From positions 1,101,447 to 1,165,446 of the forward strand of contig CP030158.1 in the NCBI GenBank assembly GCA_003285105.1: a stretch of 64,000 bases of DNA, in the 5' to 3' direction. The position numbers were made by a program, and so were the translations under genes. Positions 35,038-46,776 of this stretch are shown in pieces. Within the stretch, counting starts at the first letter, position 1. Each line of letters starts with the position of its first letter. The notes below the pieces were generated by a model, which did not search any database, was not told the DNA's origin, and saw only the letters and a program-made list of their open reading frames with translations. Source of the stretch: Roseithermus sacchariphilus (lineage in GTDB: Bacteria; Bacteroidota; Rhodothermia; Rhodothermales; MEBIC09517).

Positions 35038-36195
35038 CTACTCCACGCGGATCGGCACGTCGTAGGAGGTGCGATCCCACTGGAGGCGCAGCAGGCCGCG
35101 GCCACCACCCTGGTCCTCGATGACGATGGTGAACGTCTCGACGGGTTCGTCCAGCGTCGTACGCGTCATGGGGACGCGGCCGAGGTCGCGGTCGGCGTTG
35201 TAGGTGGTGCCGCCCTGCCCCGTCTGGCGGTTGACGATCAGCGTGCCGCCGTCCGCCTCGGGGATCGTGTAGAGCGTGTATTCCCCCGGCGGGACGCGCA
35301 GGTCGCCCAGGCGCAGGGGGCGGTCCGTGGCGAAGTGCGTGGCCCGGTTGGCCCCGGTGCGCCAGACCTGGCCGTAGGGCACGAGCGCGCCGAAGATCTC
35401 CCGGCCCCGCTTCGACGGCGTGCCATAGTCCACCGTGATGGTCGCCCTGCCCAGGGTCACCTCCGTCGTCGCCCGACCGGAGAGGGCCCCGAAGGACTGC
35501 CCCGCGGCGTCGCGCCCGGCAAACTGCCGGGCCAGCCCCTCCACGTCCAGGTCGGCATGGCGGTCGACGGTGAGCTTGCGCGTGGTGCCGGCGGCGTCCA
35601 GATGCAGCAGATGGCCCTCGGCGTCGGTGCGAACGCCCATCGTCCCACGGAAGGGATGGGTGACGGTCATCGAGTCCGGGGCCAGGTCCCGGATGACGAA
35701 ATCCCAGGTGCGCGTGCCGGCATAGAGCGGCTGCGTGTGCTCGGCTTCTCCGGCCGCCCGGGCCTGCATCAGCATCAGGTCGAACGGCCAGTGAATCATG
35801 TCGAGGAAGGGCAGGACGTGAGGCGGGGCCGCCAGGGCCAGGGTCCGGGTCTCGTCGCCTTCCGTGATCGTCGTGCGCAGCGAGTCCCCGTCGCGGCGGG
35901 TGACGACGGTTTCGAGCGGCGGGGCATCCGCCGCTGCCAGCGGATCGGTGATCGTGGCCGTCAGTTCCACGAAGGCCCCGTCGGGGTCCAGCGTCAGCCG
36001 GTAGTGCTGGAGCGTGGTACGGGGCGTGCGCAGCACCACCGTCGCCTCCATGCCGTCCGGCCGGTGCGTGAAGCGCTCGACGGCCAGCGTATCATCGCCC
36101 AGGCGAGTGAGGAAGGCCGCCCGGGGCGGGGGTGTGGGAGCACACGCAGACAGGAGCAAGAGCACGGCAACGCCGGCCGGAGCAAAGCGAAACAT
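35038..36195 (-). CDS. DUF2911 lipoprotein
   Basis: 385 residues from ATG 36195 (MFRFAPAGVAVLLLLSAC), chosen because it opens a lipoprotein leader with lipobox LLSAC; the longer upstream frame is not leader-like. The N-terminal about 220 residues are beta-rich without a recognised family. Residues about 235-380 match DUF2911: TVDYGTPSKRGREIFGALVPYGQVWRTGANRATHFATDRPLRLGDLRVPPGEYTLYTIPEADG. Proteins of this family are exported in Bacteroidota and their function is unknown; the fold is predicted to be a beta-sandwich. It lies upstream of the M14 peptidase gene on the same strand and may be co-expressed with it. Confidence 0.85.
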   Translation of the reverse strand: MFRFAPAGVAVLLLLSACAPTPPPRAAFLTRLGDDTLAVERFTHRPDGMEATVVLRTPRTTLQHYRLTLDPDGAFVELTATITDPLAAADAPPLETVVTRRDGDSLRTTITEGDETRTLALAAPPHVLPFLDMIHWPFDLMLMQARAAGEAEHTQPLYAGTRTWDFVIRDLAPDSMTVTHPFRGTMGVRTDAEGHLLHLDAAGTTRKLTVDRHADLDVEGLARQFAGRDAAGQSFGALSGRATTEVTLGRATITVDYGTPSKRGREIFGALVPYGQVWRTGANRATHFATDRPLRLGDLRVPPGEYTLYTIPEADGGTLIVNRQTGQGGTTYNADRDLGRVPMTRTTLDEPVETFTIVIEDQGGGRGLLRLQWDRTSYDVPIRVE

Positions 36196-36290
36196 GGCGG
36201 TCGCGGGATGGTGAGGGATCTCCGTGAAAATCCGATCCCGACCGCACGAACGCAACCGGGCCGGCACGCCCTTCTGCCGGCGACCGGGCC

Positions 36291-38852
<2,562 letters not shown>

Positions 38853-39021
38853 TCTGCCGTTCAGTCTATGGGTCTTTCGGGCCCGATGCCAGAGGCTCCC
38901 GCACGACGCGAGGCCCCGGCGCGACCGGTCACTGGCGCTGCCATCGGTTCCGGCGTCAGGCTGTGCGGTACGGACACGGACGGCACCTGGTCATCGGAGC
39001 CGCGAGCGACCCGGCTATGAA

Positions 39022-39051
39022 AGTATAGTACATCATGCCGCATCCCTACAA
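39022..39051 (-). promoter_or_regulatory. Candidate promoter upstream of the hybrid kinase gene
   Basis: On the minus strand, TTGTAG (39051-39046), an 18-base spacer and TATACT (39027-39022). The -10 is one mismatch from TATAAT; the -35 keeps only TTG. It lies about 170 bases before the kinase start, in the only AT-rich patch of the 559-base gap 38853-39411, and next to the tandem duplication. Confidence 0.35.
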
Positions 39052-39063
39052 GCCTTCGACGCA

Positions 39064-39477
39064 AGCGAGCCTGTTTGATGCGGCCCCTGGACGAACCGGC
39101 CTCCCACCCCTCCGCCGCCACCGGCGGGCCGTCCGGCCCCAAGACACCACACCCCTCCGGGCGTAACCTCAGGCATGGTCACCTCAGGGAAGGACGGCGG
39201 CGCCTTACGCGTCCGCCGGGCGCAGATCGCGGGCCTGGAGCTGGAGGGTCGTCCGCCCGCGCCACGTGTTAGCGAGCCTGTTTGATGCGGCCCCTGGACG
39301 AACCGGCCTCCCACCCCTCCGCCGCCACCGGCGGGCCGTCCGGCCCCAAGACACCACACCCCTCCGGGCGTAACCTCAGGCATGGTCACCTCAGGGAAGG
39401 ACGGCGGCGCCTTACGCGTCCGCCGGGCGCAGATCGCGGGCCTGGAGCTGGAGGGTCGTCCGCCCGCGCCACGTGTT
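39064..39477. repeat. Perfect 207-bp tandem duplication spanning the recJ 3' end
   Basis: Two identical 207-bp copies, 39064-39270 and 39271-39477, with no difference by direct reading. The unit contains the last 22 codons and stop of recJ plus about 140 bases of downstream sequence. The intact gene ends inside the second (gene-proximal) copy; the first copy holds a second, detached 3' end with no start. 207 is divisible by three, but the copy lies beyond the stop, so the protein is unchanged. The rest of the gap 38853-39063 shows only the candidate promoter. Confidence 0.95.
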
Positions 39478-41154
39478 TTCGTTGATCGAGAAGAGCATTT
39501 CGAAGGCGTGGCCCTGCCGGCGGCTCTGTTGCAGCAGCGCGAGGTGCCGGTGCAGGCCGAAGCCGATCACCGGCAGGCACACGTCGCCCTCCGGGCCACG
39601 CTGGCGCACCTCGAAGCGCAGGTGCCGCTGGTCGGCCCCGACGAGGCGAGGCTCGCCGGCCACCCGGAGGTTCGTCCCACGGAAGACGGGGGTCAGGTTT
39701 CCGGGGCCGTGGGGGGCAAACTGCCGGAGCACCGCCCAGAAGCGCCCGTCGATGTCGGCCAGGTGCAGGCCGGCGTCGTACGCCTTCGTGGGGATCAGCA
39801 TGTCGGGCGTCATGGCAGCTTCCACCACGTCGTCGAGGCGATCGCGGAAGGCGGGGATGTTTTCCACGGGCAGCGACAGGCCGGCGGCGTGGGCGTGCCC
39901 GCCGAAGCGGGTCAGCAGATCCGCACAGGCCTGGAGGGCTTCGAAGATGTTGAGGCCGTCGATGGAGCGCGCAGACCCTTTGGCGGCGCCGTCGACGGTG
40001 CAGAGCATGACGGTGGGGCGATGGTACTGCTCCAGCACCCGGCTGGCCACGATGCCGATGACGCCCTGATGCCAGTCGGGCTGATGCAGCACGAGGGCGT
40101 GGCGCATCCGCCCGCTGAGGTGTCGTTCGGCCTGCTTGAGCGCCTCCTCCCGCGTTTGCAGGTCGATGGTGCGGCGCTGCCTGTTGATGGCTTCCAGCTT
40201 CTTCGCGAGCTCGGCGGCGCGGGCCGGGTCGTCGGTGAGCAGGAGTTCCACGGCCTCCGCGGCATCCCCGAGGCGTCCGGCGGCGTTGATGCGCGGGCCG
40301 AGGCCGAAGACGATGCGCTCGGTGGAGACGGCGGCGAGGTCGAGGCCGGCCTGCTGGGCGAGGGCACGCAGGCCTGGACGAGGCCGTTCGGCGAGGCGCC
40401 GCAGGCCCTCCTGCATGAGCAGGCGGTTCTCCCCCACCACCGGCACGATGTCGCTGGCAATGGAGACGGCGACGAGGTCGAGCAGGTCCATCGCCTCGCC
40501 GGGGTCCCGGCCGAGCGTGGTCAGCGTGGCCTGCGCCAGCTTGAACCCGACCCCACAGCCGGAGAGCTCCTTGAAGGGATAGGCACAATCGGGGCGCTTG
40601 GGGTCGAGGACGGCGACGGCGCGGGGGAGGGCGTCGTGCGCGGTGTGGTGGTCGCAGATGATGAGGTCGAGCCCGCGCGCCCGGGCATAGTCGGCCTCCT
40701 CGGTGGCGGTGATGCCGCAATCGAGGGCGATAATGAGTGAGGCGCCCTGCTCGGCCGCCGCGTCGATCCCGGCCCGGCCGAGGCCGTAGCCGTCGGTGAA
40801 GCGGTTGGGGATGAAGTAGTCGACGTCCAGCCCCTGGCGCCGCAGGAAGGTGGTCATCAGCGCCGTGGCCGAGGTGCCGTCCACGTCGTAGTCGCCATAG
40901 ACCAGCACGCGCTCGCGGCGGCGGACGGCCCGGGCCACCCGCTCGGCGGCGGCCGTCATGTCCTGCATCAGAAACGGATCGTGCAGGTGCTCCAGGGCCG
41001 GGCGGAAGAAGCGCCGGGCGGCGTCCAGCGTGTCGATGCCACGCAGCACGAGGCAGCGGGCCAGGGCTTCGGGCAGGTCGTTCAGGGCCGTCTGCAACGC
41101 GGCGACGCGCTCGGGGCGGTCGACGTGGCGCAGCTCCCAGCGGTACGTACGCAT
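39412..41154 (-). CDS. recJ: Single-stranded-DNA-specific exonuclease RecJ
   Basis: 580 residues from ATG 41154 (MRTYRWELRHVD). RecJ degrades single-stranded DNA 5' to 3' in recombination and mismatch repair. DHH-family motifs are visible: VLVYGDYDVDGTSATALM (about 85-102), IIALDCGITA, IICDHHTAH (the DHH), DLVAVSIASDIVPV, and the C-terminal DHHA1 glycine-rich GGHAHAAGLSLP followed by the OB-fold domain (FRGTNLRVAGEPRLVGADQRHLRFEV). Length matches bacterial RecJ (about 570-580). The last 22 codons lie within a 207-bp tandem duplication, but the encoded C-terminus (NTWRGRTTLQLQARDLRPADA) is complete. Confidence 0.95.
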   Translation of the reverse strand: MRTYRWELRHVDRPERVAALQTALNDLPEALARCLVLRGIDTLDAARRFFRPALEHLHDPFLMQDMTAAAERVARAVRRRERVLVYGDYDVDGTSATALMTTFLRRQGLDVDYFIPNRFTDGYGLGRAGIDAAAEQGASLIIALDCGITATEEADYARARGLDLIICDHHTAHDALPRAVAVLDPKRPDCAYPFKELSGCGVGFKLAQATLTTLGRDPGEAMDLLDLVAVSIASDIVPVVGENRLLMQEGLRRLAERPRPGLRALAQQAGLDLAAVSTERIVFGLGPRINAAGRLGDAAEAVELLLTDDPARAAELAKKLEAINRQRRTIDLQTREEALKQAERHLSGRMRHALVLHQPDWHQGVIGIVASRVLEQYHRPTVMLCTVDGAAKGSARSIDGLNIFEALQACADLLTRFGGHAHAAGLSLPVENIPAFRDRLDDVVEAAMTPDMLIPTKAYDAGLHLADIDGRFWAVLRQFAPHGPGNLTPVFRGTNLRVAGEPRLVGADQRHLRFEVRQRGPEGDVCLPVIGFGLHRHLALLQQSRRQGHAFEMLFSINENTWRGRTTLQLQARDLRPADA

Positions 41155-41299
41155 CAATCGAGGGTCTCTACATCTCCCGGCAGGGCTCACGTTCTGCCGG
41201 GGAGTATATCAGCCGGCCACCGAAGGATGCAAGCCGGCCGGGGCATGCCTGCCAGACACGGCGTGCCGGCCGGTGTAACCTCGCCCCGAAACGTGCCTC

Positions 41300-42418
41300 T
41301 CACACCCCGACCACGGCGGGCCGCCGCTCGTCCACCACGGTTTCGATCTCGCGCAGGAAGCGGGCCTCGGCTTCGGCCACCCACGCGCGGAAGGCCTCGG
41401 TGCGGGGGGCGTGATGCGGCAGGTACGCCAGCAGCCGGTCGATGGCGAAGTGGTCGTCGTAGAGGCCGGCGCCGACGGCCGCCGCATCGCGGGCGTTGCA
41501 GTACTGTTCGAAGTGGCCCTCCACCGGAACCATCAGCACCGGCTTGCCCAGGTACATCGCCTCGCACACGCTCTCGAAGCCGGCGGTGCAGACGAGCCCC
41601 CGGCACCGCGCCATCATCTCCAGGAAGCGCGTGTCGTGGAGGTGGTGAAAGGTGAGATTCGGATGCGGACGCCAGGGGTCGGGGGCGGACGGATTGTCCC
41701 AGAAGGCATGTAGCACCACCTCGGGATGATCCGCGTGCCAGCGCCGGACCTCCTCGCCCAGGCCGTGGTTGAGCACGTAGGCGAGGATGAAAGGCTCCTC
41801 CCGGTCGAGCGGCTGCCGGAGCAGCTCGTCGCGCAGCAGCGGCGGCACCACGACCAGCCCGCGCTCGGGCCGGTCGTCGGCCGGGTAGAACGAGAGCGCC
41901 AGCCGCCGGGCCGCGCCGAGGGCGGTGAGGGCGGTGAACCCCCGGGCCAGCCCGCGCTGAAGGGGCCGGTCCGGCGGAAACGGGTAGACGGGGTGCAGAA
42001 AGAGGTACTGGTGCCCGATGGCAACGAACGGCACGCGGGGACGATACAGGGCGTGATAGATCCCGGCGAGCGGCTCGAAGAAGGTCAGCACCACGTCCGG
42101 CTGCTGCCGGCGGAGGGCGGCGTCGATGACGGCGAGGCTGCGCCGGAAGGCCCGCAGGCTCCGCAGGTTCTGCCACAGGGTCGCCCCCCAGCGGACGCCC
42201 CGGTGCTGCGGGTCCGTCACGAAGTTGGGGCTGGCGAACTCGGTGACGGGCGCCTCGATCCTGTCGCGGAAGAAGGCCGGCACGGCCCGCGCCGAGCTGC
42301 GCCCGAGCAGCACCCCGGTCAGCCGGTGGCCCGCCCGCGCCAGCATCGACCGCAGCGCCAGCGCCTGCGTCATGTGGCCGCGGCCCTCGCCCTGGACGAT
42401 GAACAGACAGCGCAGCAT
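41300..42418 (-). CDS. Glycosyltransferase of the MurG/GT28-like (GT-B) type
   Basis: 372 residues from ATG 42418 (MLRCLFIVQGEGRGHMTQAL), chosen because the GT-B N-terminal glycine loop GEGRGHMTQ follows immediately. The C-terminal nucleotide-sugar domain shows CTAGFESVCEAMYLGKPVLMVPVEGHFEQYCNA, the pattern of MurG-like and monogalactosyl-diacylglycerol synthase-like enzymes. No membrane segment or leader; probably membrane-associated at the cytoplasmic face. It lies 93 bases downstream of the LpxH-like gene on the same strand, consistent with a role in cell-envelope lipid or glycolipid synthesis, but donor and acceptor are unknown. Confidence 0.85.
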   Translation of the reverse strand: MLRCLFIVQGEGRGHMTQALALRSMLARAGHRLTGVLLGRSSARAVPAFFRDRIEAPVTEFASPNFVTDPQHRGVRWGATLWQNLRSLRAFRRSLAVIDAALRRQQPDVVLTFFEPLAGIYHALYRPRVPFVAIGHQYLFLHPVYPFPPDRPLQRGLARGFTALTALGAARRLALSFYPADDRPERGLVVVPPLLRDELLRQPLDREEPFILAYVLNHGLGEEVRRWHADHPEVVLHAFWDNPSAPDPWRPHPNLTFHHLHDTRFLEMMARCRGLVCTAGFESVCEAMYLGKPVLMVPVEGHFEQYCNARDAAAVGAGLYDDHFAIDRLLAYLPHHAPRTEAFRAWVAEAEARFLREIETVVDERRPAVVGV

Positions 42419-42511
42419 GTCGGAATCGGATGGCGTGTGCCGGCCCGGGGAGGCCGGTCGGGGGTTCGTGGGCAGAGCCAACCCAGCAGGGCCGCCCCGG
42501 CAGGGCCGCCT

Positions 42512-43375
42512 TTACACCGCCGGCCGGGGCTGTACCTCCACGGCCTCCGGCGACCTCTCCACCGCCCCGTCGCCACCGGGGGCCGGGCCGTGCGGCAGGG
42601 CGTTGTGCGACGCGTGATCGTGCGGCGCGTGGTCGATGGTCACCCAGCGGATGATCTCCAGGCGCCCGTCGACGTGCTCGACCAGGGCCGTGCAGCTCTC
42701 CACCCAGTCGCCCGTGTTGGCGTAGAGCAGGCCGTCGATGGTGCGCAGTTCGGCATGGTGGATGTGGCCGCATACCACGCCGTCGACGTCCCAGTTTCGG
42801 GCCTCCCGCACGACGGCCTCCTCGAAGCGACCGACGTACTGCACGGCCTGCTTCGTCTTGAACTTCAGGTAGGCCGAGAGCGACCAGTACGGCAGCCCGA
42901 GCCGCCGGCGAACCTGGTTGAACCAGCGATTCAGACGAAGCACCACCTGGTAGGCGTGCGACCCCAGCCGCGAGAGCCACGGGGTGTAGCGGATGATGCC
43001 GTCGAACTCGTCCCCGTGCAGGATCAGCAACTGGCGGCCCGTGGCCGTCGTGTGCAGCGCCCGCTGCTGGATGTGGATGCCACCCATCTGGAGATCCAGG
43101 AAATCCCGCGCGAACTCGTCGTGGTTGCCGGGGATGTAGACGGCACGCGTGCCCTTGCGCACCTTCCGCAGGATCTTCTGGACGATGTCGTTGTGGAGCT
43201 GGCTCCAGTACCAGGAACGCGCCAGCGCCCACCCGTCGAACACGTCGCCGACCAGGTAGAGGTAGTCCGATTCGTTGTGCCGGAGGAAGTCCAGCAGGTA
43301 CTCCGCCCGGCACTCGCGCGTGCCCAGGTGGAAATCGGAAAGCCAGATGGTGCGGTACCTGTTCGTGCAATCCAT
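42512..43375 (-). CDS. LpxH-like metallophosphoesterase (UDP-2,3-diacylglucosamine diphosphatase family)
   Basis: 287 residues. Calcineurin-type phosphoesterase with all five metal motifs: SDFHLGT (about 13-19), VGDVFDGW, PGNHDEF, LHGDEFD and CGHIHHAE. These and the spacing match the UDP-2,3-diacylglucosamine pyrophosphatase family that makes lipid X in lipid A synthesis, though this longer subgroup of about 260-290 residues is less studied than E. coli LpxH (about 240). The C-terminal 35 residues after the last conserved motif are His/Pro-rich and probably disordered. Likely peripheral at the inner membrane. An AAGGAGG occurs about 28 bases before the ATG, too far to act as its ribosome site. 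Confidence 0.85.
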   Translation of the reverse strand: MDCTNRYRTIWLSDFHLGTRECRAEYLLDFLRHNESDYLYLVGDVFDGWALARSWYWSQLHNDIVQKILRKVRKGTRAVYIPGNHDEFARDFLDLQMGGIHIQQRALHTTATGRQLLILHGDEFDGIIRYTPWLSRLGSHAYQVVLRLNRWFNQVRRRLGLPYWSLSAYLKFKTKQAVQYVGRFEEAVVREARNWDVDGVVCGHIHHAELRTIDGLLYANTGDWVESCTALVEHVDGRLEIIRWVTIDHAPHDHASHNALPHGPAPGGDGAVERSPEAVEVQPRPAV

Positions 43376-43489
43376 GGGCCTGCCCGGTTCACGAAGCGTC
43401 TCCTCCTTAAGTACGTGCCGGCTGTTATCCGGGCATTACGCCCGTGTTAGTAAATCATTGGATGACGCCTGAGGCACGCCTTACCATGA

Positions 43490-43534
43490 ACGACGACGCC
43501 GGACCTCCCGTGGTGGGAAGCCCGGCGCCGTCGT
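43490..43534 (-). terminator. Long hairpin downstream of the T9SS protein gene
   Basis: Arms 43490-43502 and 43522-43534 pair at 12 of 13 positions, with an inner CTCCC/GGGAG-type pairing, about 50 bases after the stop of the T9SS gene (minus strand). No T-tract follows. It separates this operon from the LpxH-like gene. Confidence 0.6.
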
Positions 43535-43584
43535 CCGTGGTTCGAGCGATGAGGCGTCGAGAGGAGACCCCCCGGAACGCTTCG

Positions 43585-46557
43585 CTATTTCATCAGCAGC
43601 ATCGACCGAGTGAGGGTGTGGCGGTCGGTGCGAAGCTGGTAGAAGTACAGCCCGGAAGCCAGGTCGGCCGCGTCGAAGGCGACGCGGTAGGTCCCGGCGG
43701 CGCGGGCGTCGTCCACCAGCACGGCGACCTCCCGGCCCAGCACGTCGAAGACGGCCAGCCGGACGGGCTGCGCCTCGTCGAGCCGGAATTCGATCGTCGT
43801 GCTCGGGTTGAACGGGTTGGGGTAGTTCTGCAGCAGCTCGAAGCGCGTCGGGACGCTCGCGTCGACCCGCTCGATGGCGGTGGAGGTAAAGCCGCCCTGT
43901 GCGATGAACGTCCAGCCCGGGGTCCAGAGGGTTTCACCGAAGGCTCCGATGAAGCCCGCGTACTCGAAGAACCCGTCCCGCGGCGCCGCTTCCGCCGCCT
44001 CCAGCTCCAGCGCCGGGCTCCCCGCCGTCGGCCGCGGGTCCAGACTCCCGTCCGCCTCCCGGCTGATCGACCGCAACTGCGGATCCACCCCCAGCCGGTT
44101 CTGAGCCGCAAACGCCGCCGCTACCCACTCCTGCTGGAACACGTCGCTGTAGGCGTCCAGACCCACCCCGTTGATGTCCCCGAACCCGTACCAGATGTTG
44201 TTCCGCAGCACCAGATCCCCCTGCTCCAGACGCTGACGGCTGTCCACCTCCGACCCCGCCACGTCCTCGATCGTCACACCCGCCCCCGCAAACTCCGTGA
44301 AAATCGAGTTGTAGTACTTACCCCCGGCGTTGTCGTCGATCGTCAGCGCGTAGTCGTTCGAGGTCAGCAGCGCCTGGCTCCCCGCCCCGATGTACGTCGC
44401 GTTGTAGATGACCGGCATCGCGTAGGGCTCGCCCGTCTCCGGGTCCGTGCCCCCGTCGTGCTCGCCACCCGTCCCCGCCGCATCCGTCGCGTGGATCCCG
44501 AACCAGAACTGACCCCGGCCCCGGAACCCCTCGTCGTAGTCGAACAGGTCGTCCCCGACGAAGGCCGCCACCAGGTACTTCGTGTCCACCGTACCCCCGA
44601 ACCACTCGAACCCGTCGTCCTGGTTGGCGAAGACCTCCACGTGGTCGATCTGCGTGCCGCGCCCGACACCGCCCATCGTCAGCCCGTTGATCTCGTTGTC
44701 CTGCCCGAAGATCGCGCCCCCGTGGCGGATCGAGACGTAGCGGAAGATGCCCGAGTCGTCCTCGTCGTCCGTCCCCCCGTAGAAGTTACGCGGGTCGTCC
44801 GGCGGCAGACCCTCGATGGCGTTCTCCCCGCCGCCGACGTTGATGCGCGCCCGCCCCAGGATCAGCACGCCGCCCCAGAGCCCGCGGTCCGAGGGCCCCA
44901 GGTCGTCCGGGTCGGTCACGTCGTCGTCCTCGCTCGTGAAGATGATCGGGCTGCCGGGCGTGCCCTGCGCGTAGATCTTGCCCCCGCGCGAGACGATCAG
45001 CGCCGTCTCCTGGTCGCCCGTGGTCGGATCGGCCTTGGCCTTGATGACCGTCCCGGCCTCGATCGTGAGCGTCTCGCCCTCCTCGACGTAGACGTAGCCG
45101 TCCATCAGGTAGACGGTGTCGTTCGTCCAGACCACGTCCCCCTCGATGTCCGCGTTCGTCACCGTCACGGTGGTGGTGGGCACCGGCGCGGTGGCGTCCT
45201 CCACGAGGAAGCCCCCTTCGTCGAGGAAGGTCCAGCCGGTGGTCCAGAGGGTCTCGCCGAAGGCTCCGATGAAGCCCGCGTACTCGAAGAACCCGTCCCG
45301 CGGCGCCGCCTCCGCCGCCTCCAGCTCCAGCGCCGGGCTCCCCGCCCTCGGCCGCGGGTCCAGACTCCCCGTCGCCTCCCGGCTGATCGACCGCAACTGC
45401 GGATCCACACCCAGATGGTTCTGAGACGCAAACGCCGCCGCTACCCACGCCTGCTCGAACACGTCGCTGTAGGCGTCCAGACCCACCCCGTTGATGTCCC
45501 CAAAACCAAACCAGATGTTGTTCCGCAGCACCAGATCCCCCTGCTCCAGACGCTGACGGCTGTCCACCTCCGACCCCGCCACGTCCTCGATCGTCACACC
45601 CGCCCCCGCAAACTCCGTGAAAATCGAGTTGTAGTACTTACCCCCGGCGTTGTCGTCGATCGTCAGCGCGTAGTCGTTCGAGGTCAGCAGCGCCTGGCTC
45701 CCCGCCCCGATGTACGTCGCGTTGTAGATGACCGGCATCGCGTAGGGCTCGCCCGTCTCCGGGTCCGTGCCCCCGTCGTGCTCGCCACCCGTCCCCGCCG
45801 CATCCGTCGCGTGGATCCCGAACCAGAACTGACCCCGGCCCCGGAACCCCTCGTCGTAGTCGAACAGGTCGTCCCCGACGAAGGCCGCCACCAGGTACTT
45901 CGTGTCCACCGTACCCCCGAACCACTCGAACCCGTCGTCCTGGTTGGCGAAGACCTCCACGTGGTCGATCTGCGTGCCGCGCCCGACACCGCCCATCGTC
46001 AGCCCGTTGATCTCGTTGTCCTGCCCGAAGATCGCGCCCCCGTGGCGGATCGAGACGTAGCGGAAGATGCCCGAGTCGTCCTCGTCGTCCGTCCCCCCGT
46101 AGAAGTTACGCGGGTCGTCCGGCGGCAGACCCTCGATGGCGTTCTCCCCGCCGCCGACGTTGATGCGCGCCCGCCCCAGGATCAGCACGCCGCCCCAGAG
46201 CCCGCGGTCCGAGGGCCCCAGGTCGTCCGGGTCGGTCACGTCGTCGTCCTCGCTCGTGAAGATGATCGGGCTGCCGGGCGTGCCCTGCGCGTAGATCTTG
46301 CCCCCGCGCGAGACGATCAGCGCCGTCTCCTGGTCGCCCGTGGTCGGATCGGCCTTGGCCTTGATGACCGTCCCGGCCTCGATCGTGAGCGTCTCGCCCT
46401 GGTCGACGTAGACGTAGCCGTCCATCAGGTAGACGGTGTCGTTCGTCCAGACCACGTCCCCCACGATGTCCGCGTCCGTCACGGTCACGACCGGCTGGGC
46501 CTGGGCCGCAACCGGGAGGAGGATTCCCAGCACAAGGGTAGTAATTTGTCGTAGCAT
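43585..46557 (-). CDS. T9SS-exported protein built of two nearly identical 440-residue repeats
   Basis: 990 residues from ATG 46557 (MLRQITTLVLGILLPVAAQA), a good signal peptide; the upstream extension is not. Two copies of one domain (about residues 24-445 and 464-885) each contain TNDTVYLMDGYVYV, TIEAGTVIKA, SRGGKIYAQGTPGSPIIFTSE, GLWGGVLILGRA, YVSIRHGG, GGVGRGTQIDHVEVF, WFGGTVDTKYLVAAFV. This pattern of short beta strands with conserved Gly suggests a right-handed beta-helix. The final about 90 residues are a T9SS type A sorting domain (NYPNPFNPSTTIEF, VFDVLGREVAVLV, GLYFYQLRTDR). It follows the TonB-dependent receptor gene on the same strand, an arrangement common in this phylum for receptor-partner pairs. 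The ligand is unknown. Confidence 0.85.
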   Translation of the reverse strand: MLRQITTLVLGILLPVAAQAQPVVTVTDADIVGDVVWTNDTVYLMDGYVYVDQGETLTIEAGTVIKAKADPTTGDQETALIVSRGGKIYAQGTPGSPIIFTSEDDDVTDPDDLGPSDRGLWGGVLILGRARINVGGGENAIEGLPPDDPRNFYGGTDDEDDSGIFRYVSIRHGGAIFGQDNEINGLTMGGVGRGTQIDHVEVFANQDDGFEWFGGTVDTKYLVAAFVGDDLFDYDEGFRGRGQFWFGIHATDAAGTGGEHDGGTDPETGEPYAMPVIYNATYIGAGSQALLTSNDYALTIDDNAGGKYYNSIFTEFAGAGVTIEDVAGSEVDSRQRLEQGDLVLRNNIWFGFGDINGVGLDAYSDVFEQAWVAAAFASQNHLGVDPQLRSISREATGSLDPRPRAGSPALELEAAEAAPRDGFFEYAGFIGAFGETLWTTGWTFLDEGGFLVEDATAPVPTTTVTVTNADIEGDVVWTNDTVYLMDGYVYVEEGETLTIEAGTVIKAKADPTTGDQETALIVSRGGKIYAQGTPGSPIIFTSEDDDVTDPDDLGPSDRGLWGGVLILGRARINVGGGENAIEGLPPDDPRNFYGGTDDEDDSGIFRYVSIRHGGAIFGQDNEINGLTMGGVGRGTQIDHVEVFANQDDGFEWFGGTVDTKYLVAAFVGDDLFDYDEGFRGRGQFWFGIHATDAAGTGGEHDGGTDPETGEPYAMPVIYNATYIGAGSQALLTSNDYALTIDDNAGGKYYNSIFTEFAGAGVTIEDVAGSEVDSRQRLEQGDLVLRNNIWYGFGDINGVGLDAYSDVFQQEWVAAAFAAQNRLGVDPQLRSISREADGSLDPRPTAGSPALELEAAEAAPRDGFFEYAGFIGAFGETLWTPGWTFIAQGGFTSTAIERVDASVPTRFELLQNYPNPFNPSTTIEFRLDEAQPVRLAVFDVLGREVAVLVDDARAAGTYRVAFDAADLASGLYFYQLRTDRHTLTRSMLLMK
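43910..46480. repeat. Internal tandem duplication, period 1320 bp
   Basis: Within the T9SS gene two copies lie 1320 bases (440 codons) apart. 44190-45080 and 45510-46400 (891 bp) are identical by line-by-line reading. The outer parts (43910-44189 against 45230-45509, and beyond 45081/46401) differ at scattered sites. Conserved core with diverged edges points to recent duplication or gene conversion. Confidence 0.93.
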
Positions 46558-46707
46558 GAGTGTCTGAAAAGGATGGTGGATAAGTGGATGTGAGTGCGCG
46601 TCCGACCTGCAAGCTAGAGACGCCGCCGGACCCCCGAAACCCCTGCCATGCAAGGATAAAAAGCTCTTAACGGAAAGAGAACGATTTGTTAACACAGGCC
46701 GGATACG

Positions 46708-46741
46708 CGAGCGGGGAGGCACCCGGATGCCTCCCCGCTCG
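46708..46741 (-). terminator. Strong hairpin between the TonB-receptor gene and the T9SS gene
   Basis: Perfect 14-bp stem, arms 46708-46721 and 46728-46741, six-base loop, 36 bases after the receptor stop. A T-tract is lacking. It could end or weaken transcription so that the downstream T9SS gene is expressed less, or from its own promoter in the AT-rich patch 46655-46695. Confidence 0.65.
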
Positions 46742-46776
46742 GCCGCCCCGACGGGACGGCCACCGACGCCTTGGGA

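Noticed and set aside
39064-39477. Insertion sequence or att-site duplication
   Set aside because: No terminal inverted repeats, transposase, integrase or tRNA nearby; it is a plain tandem copy of local sequence.
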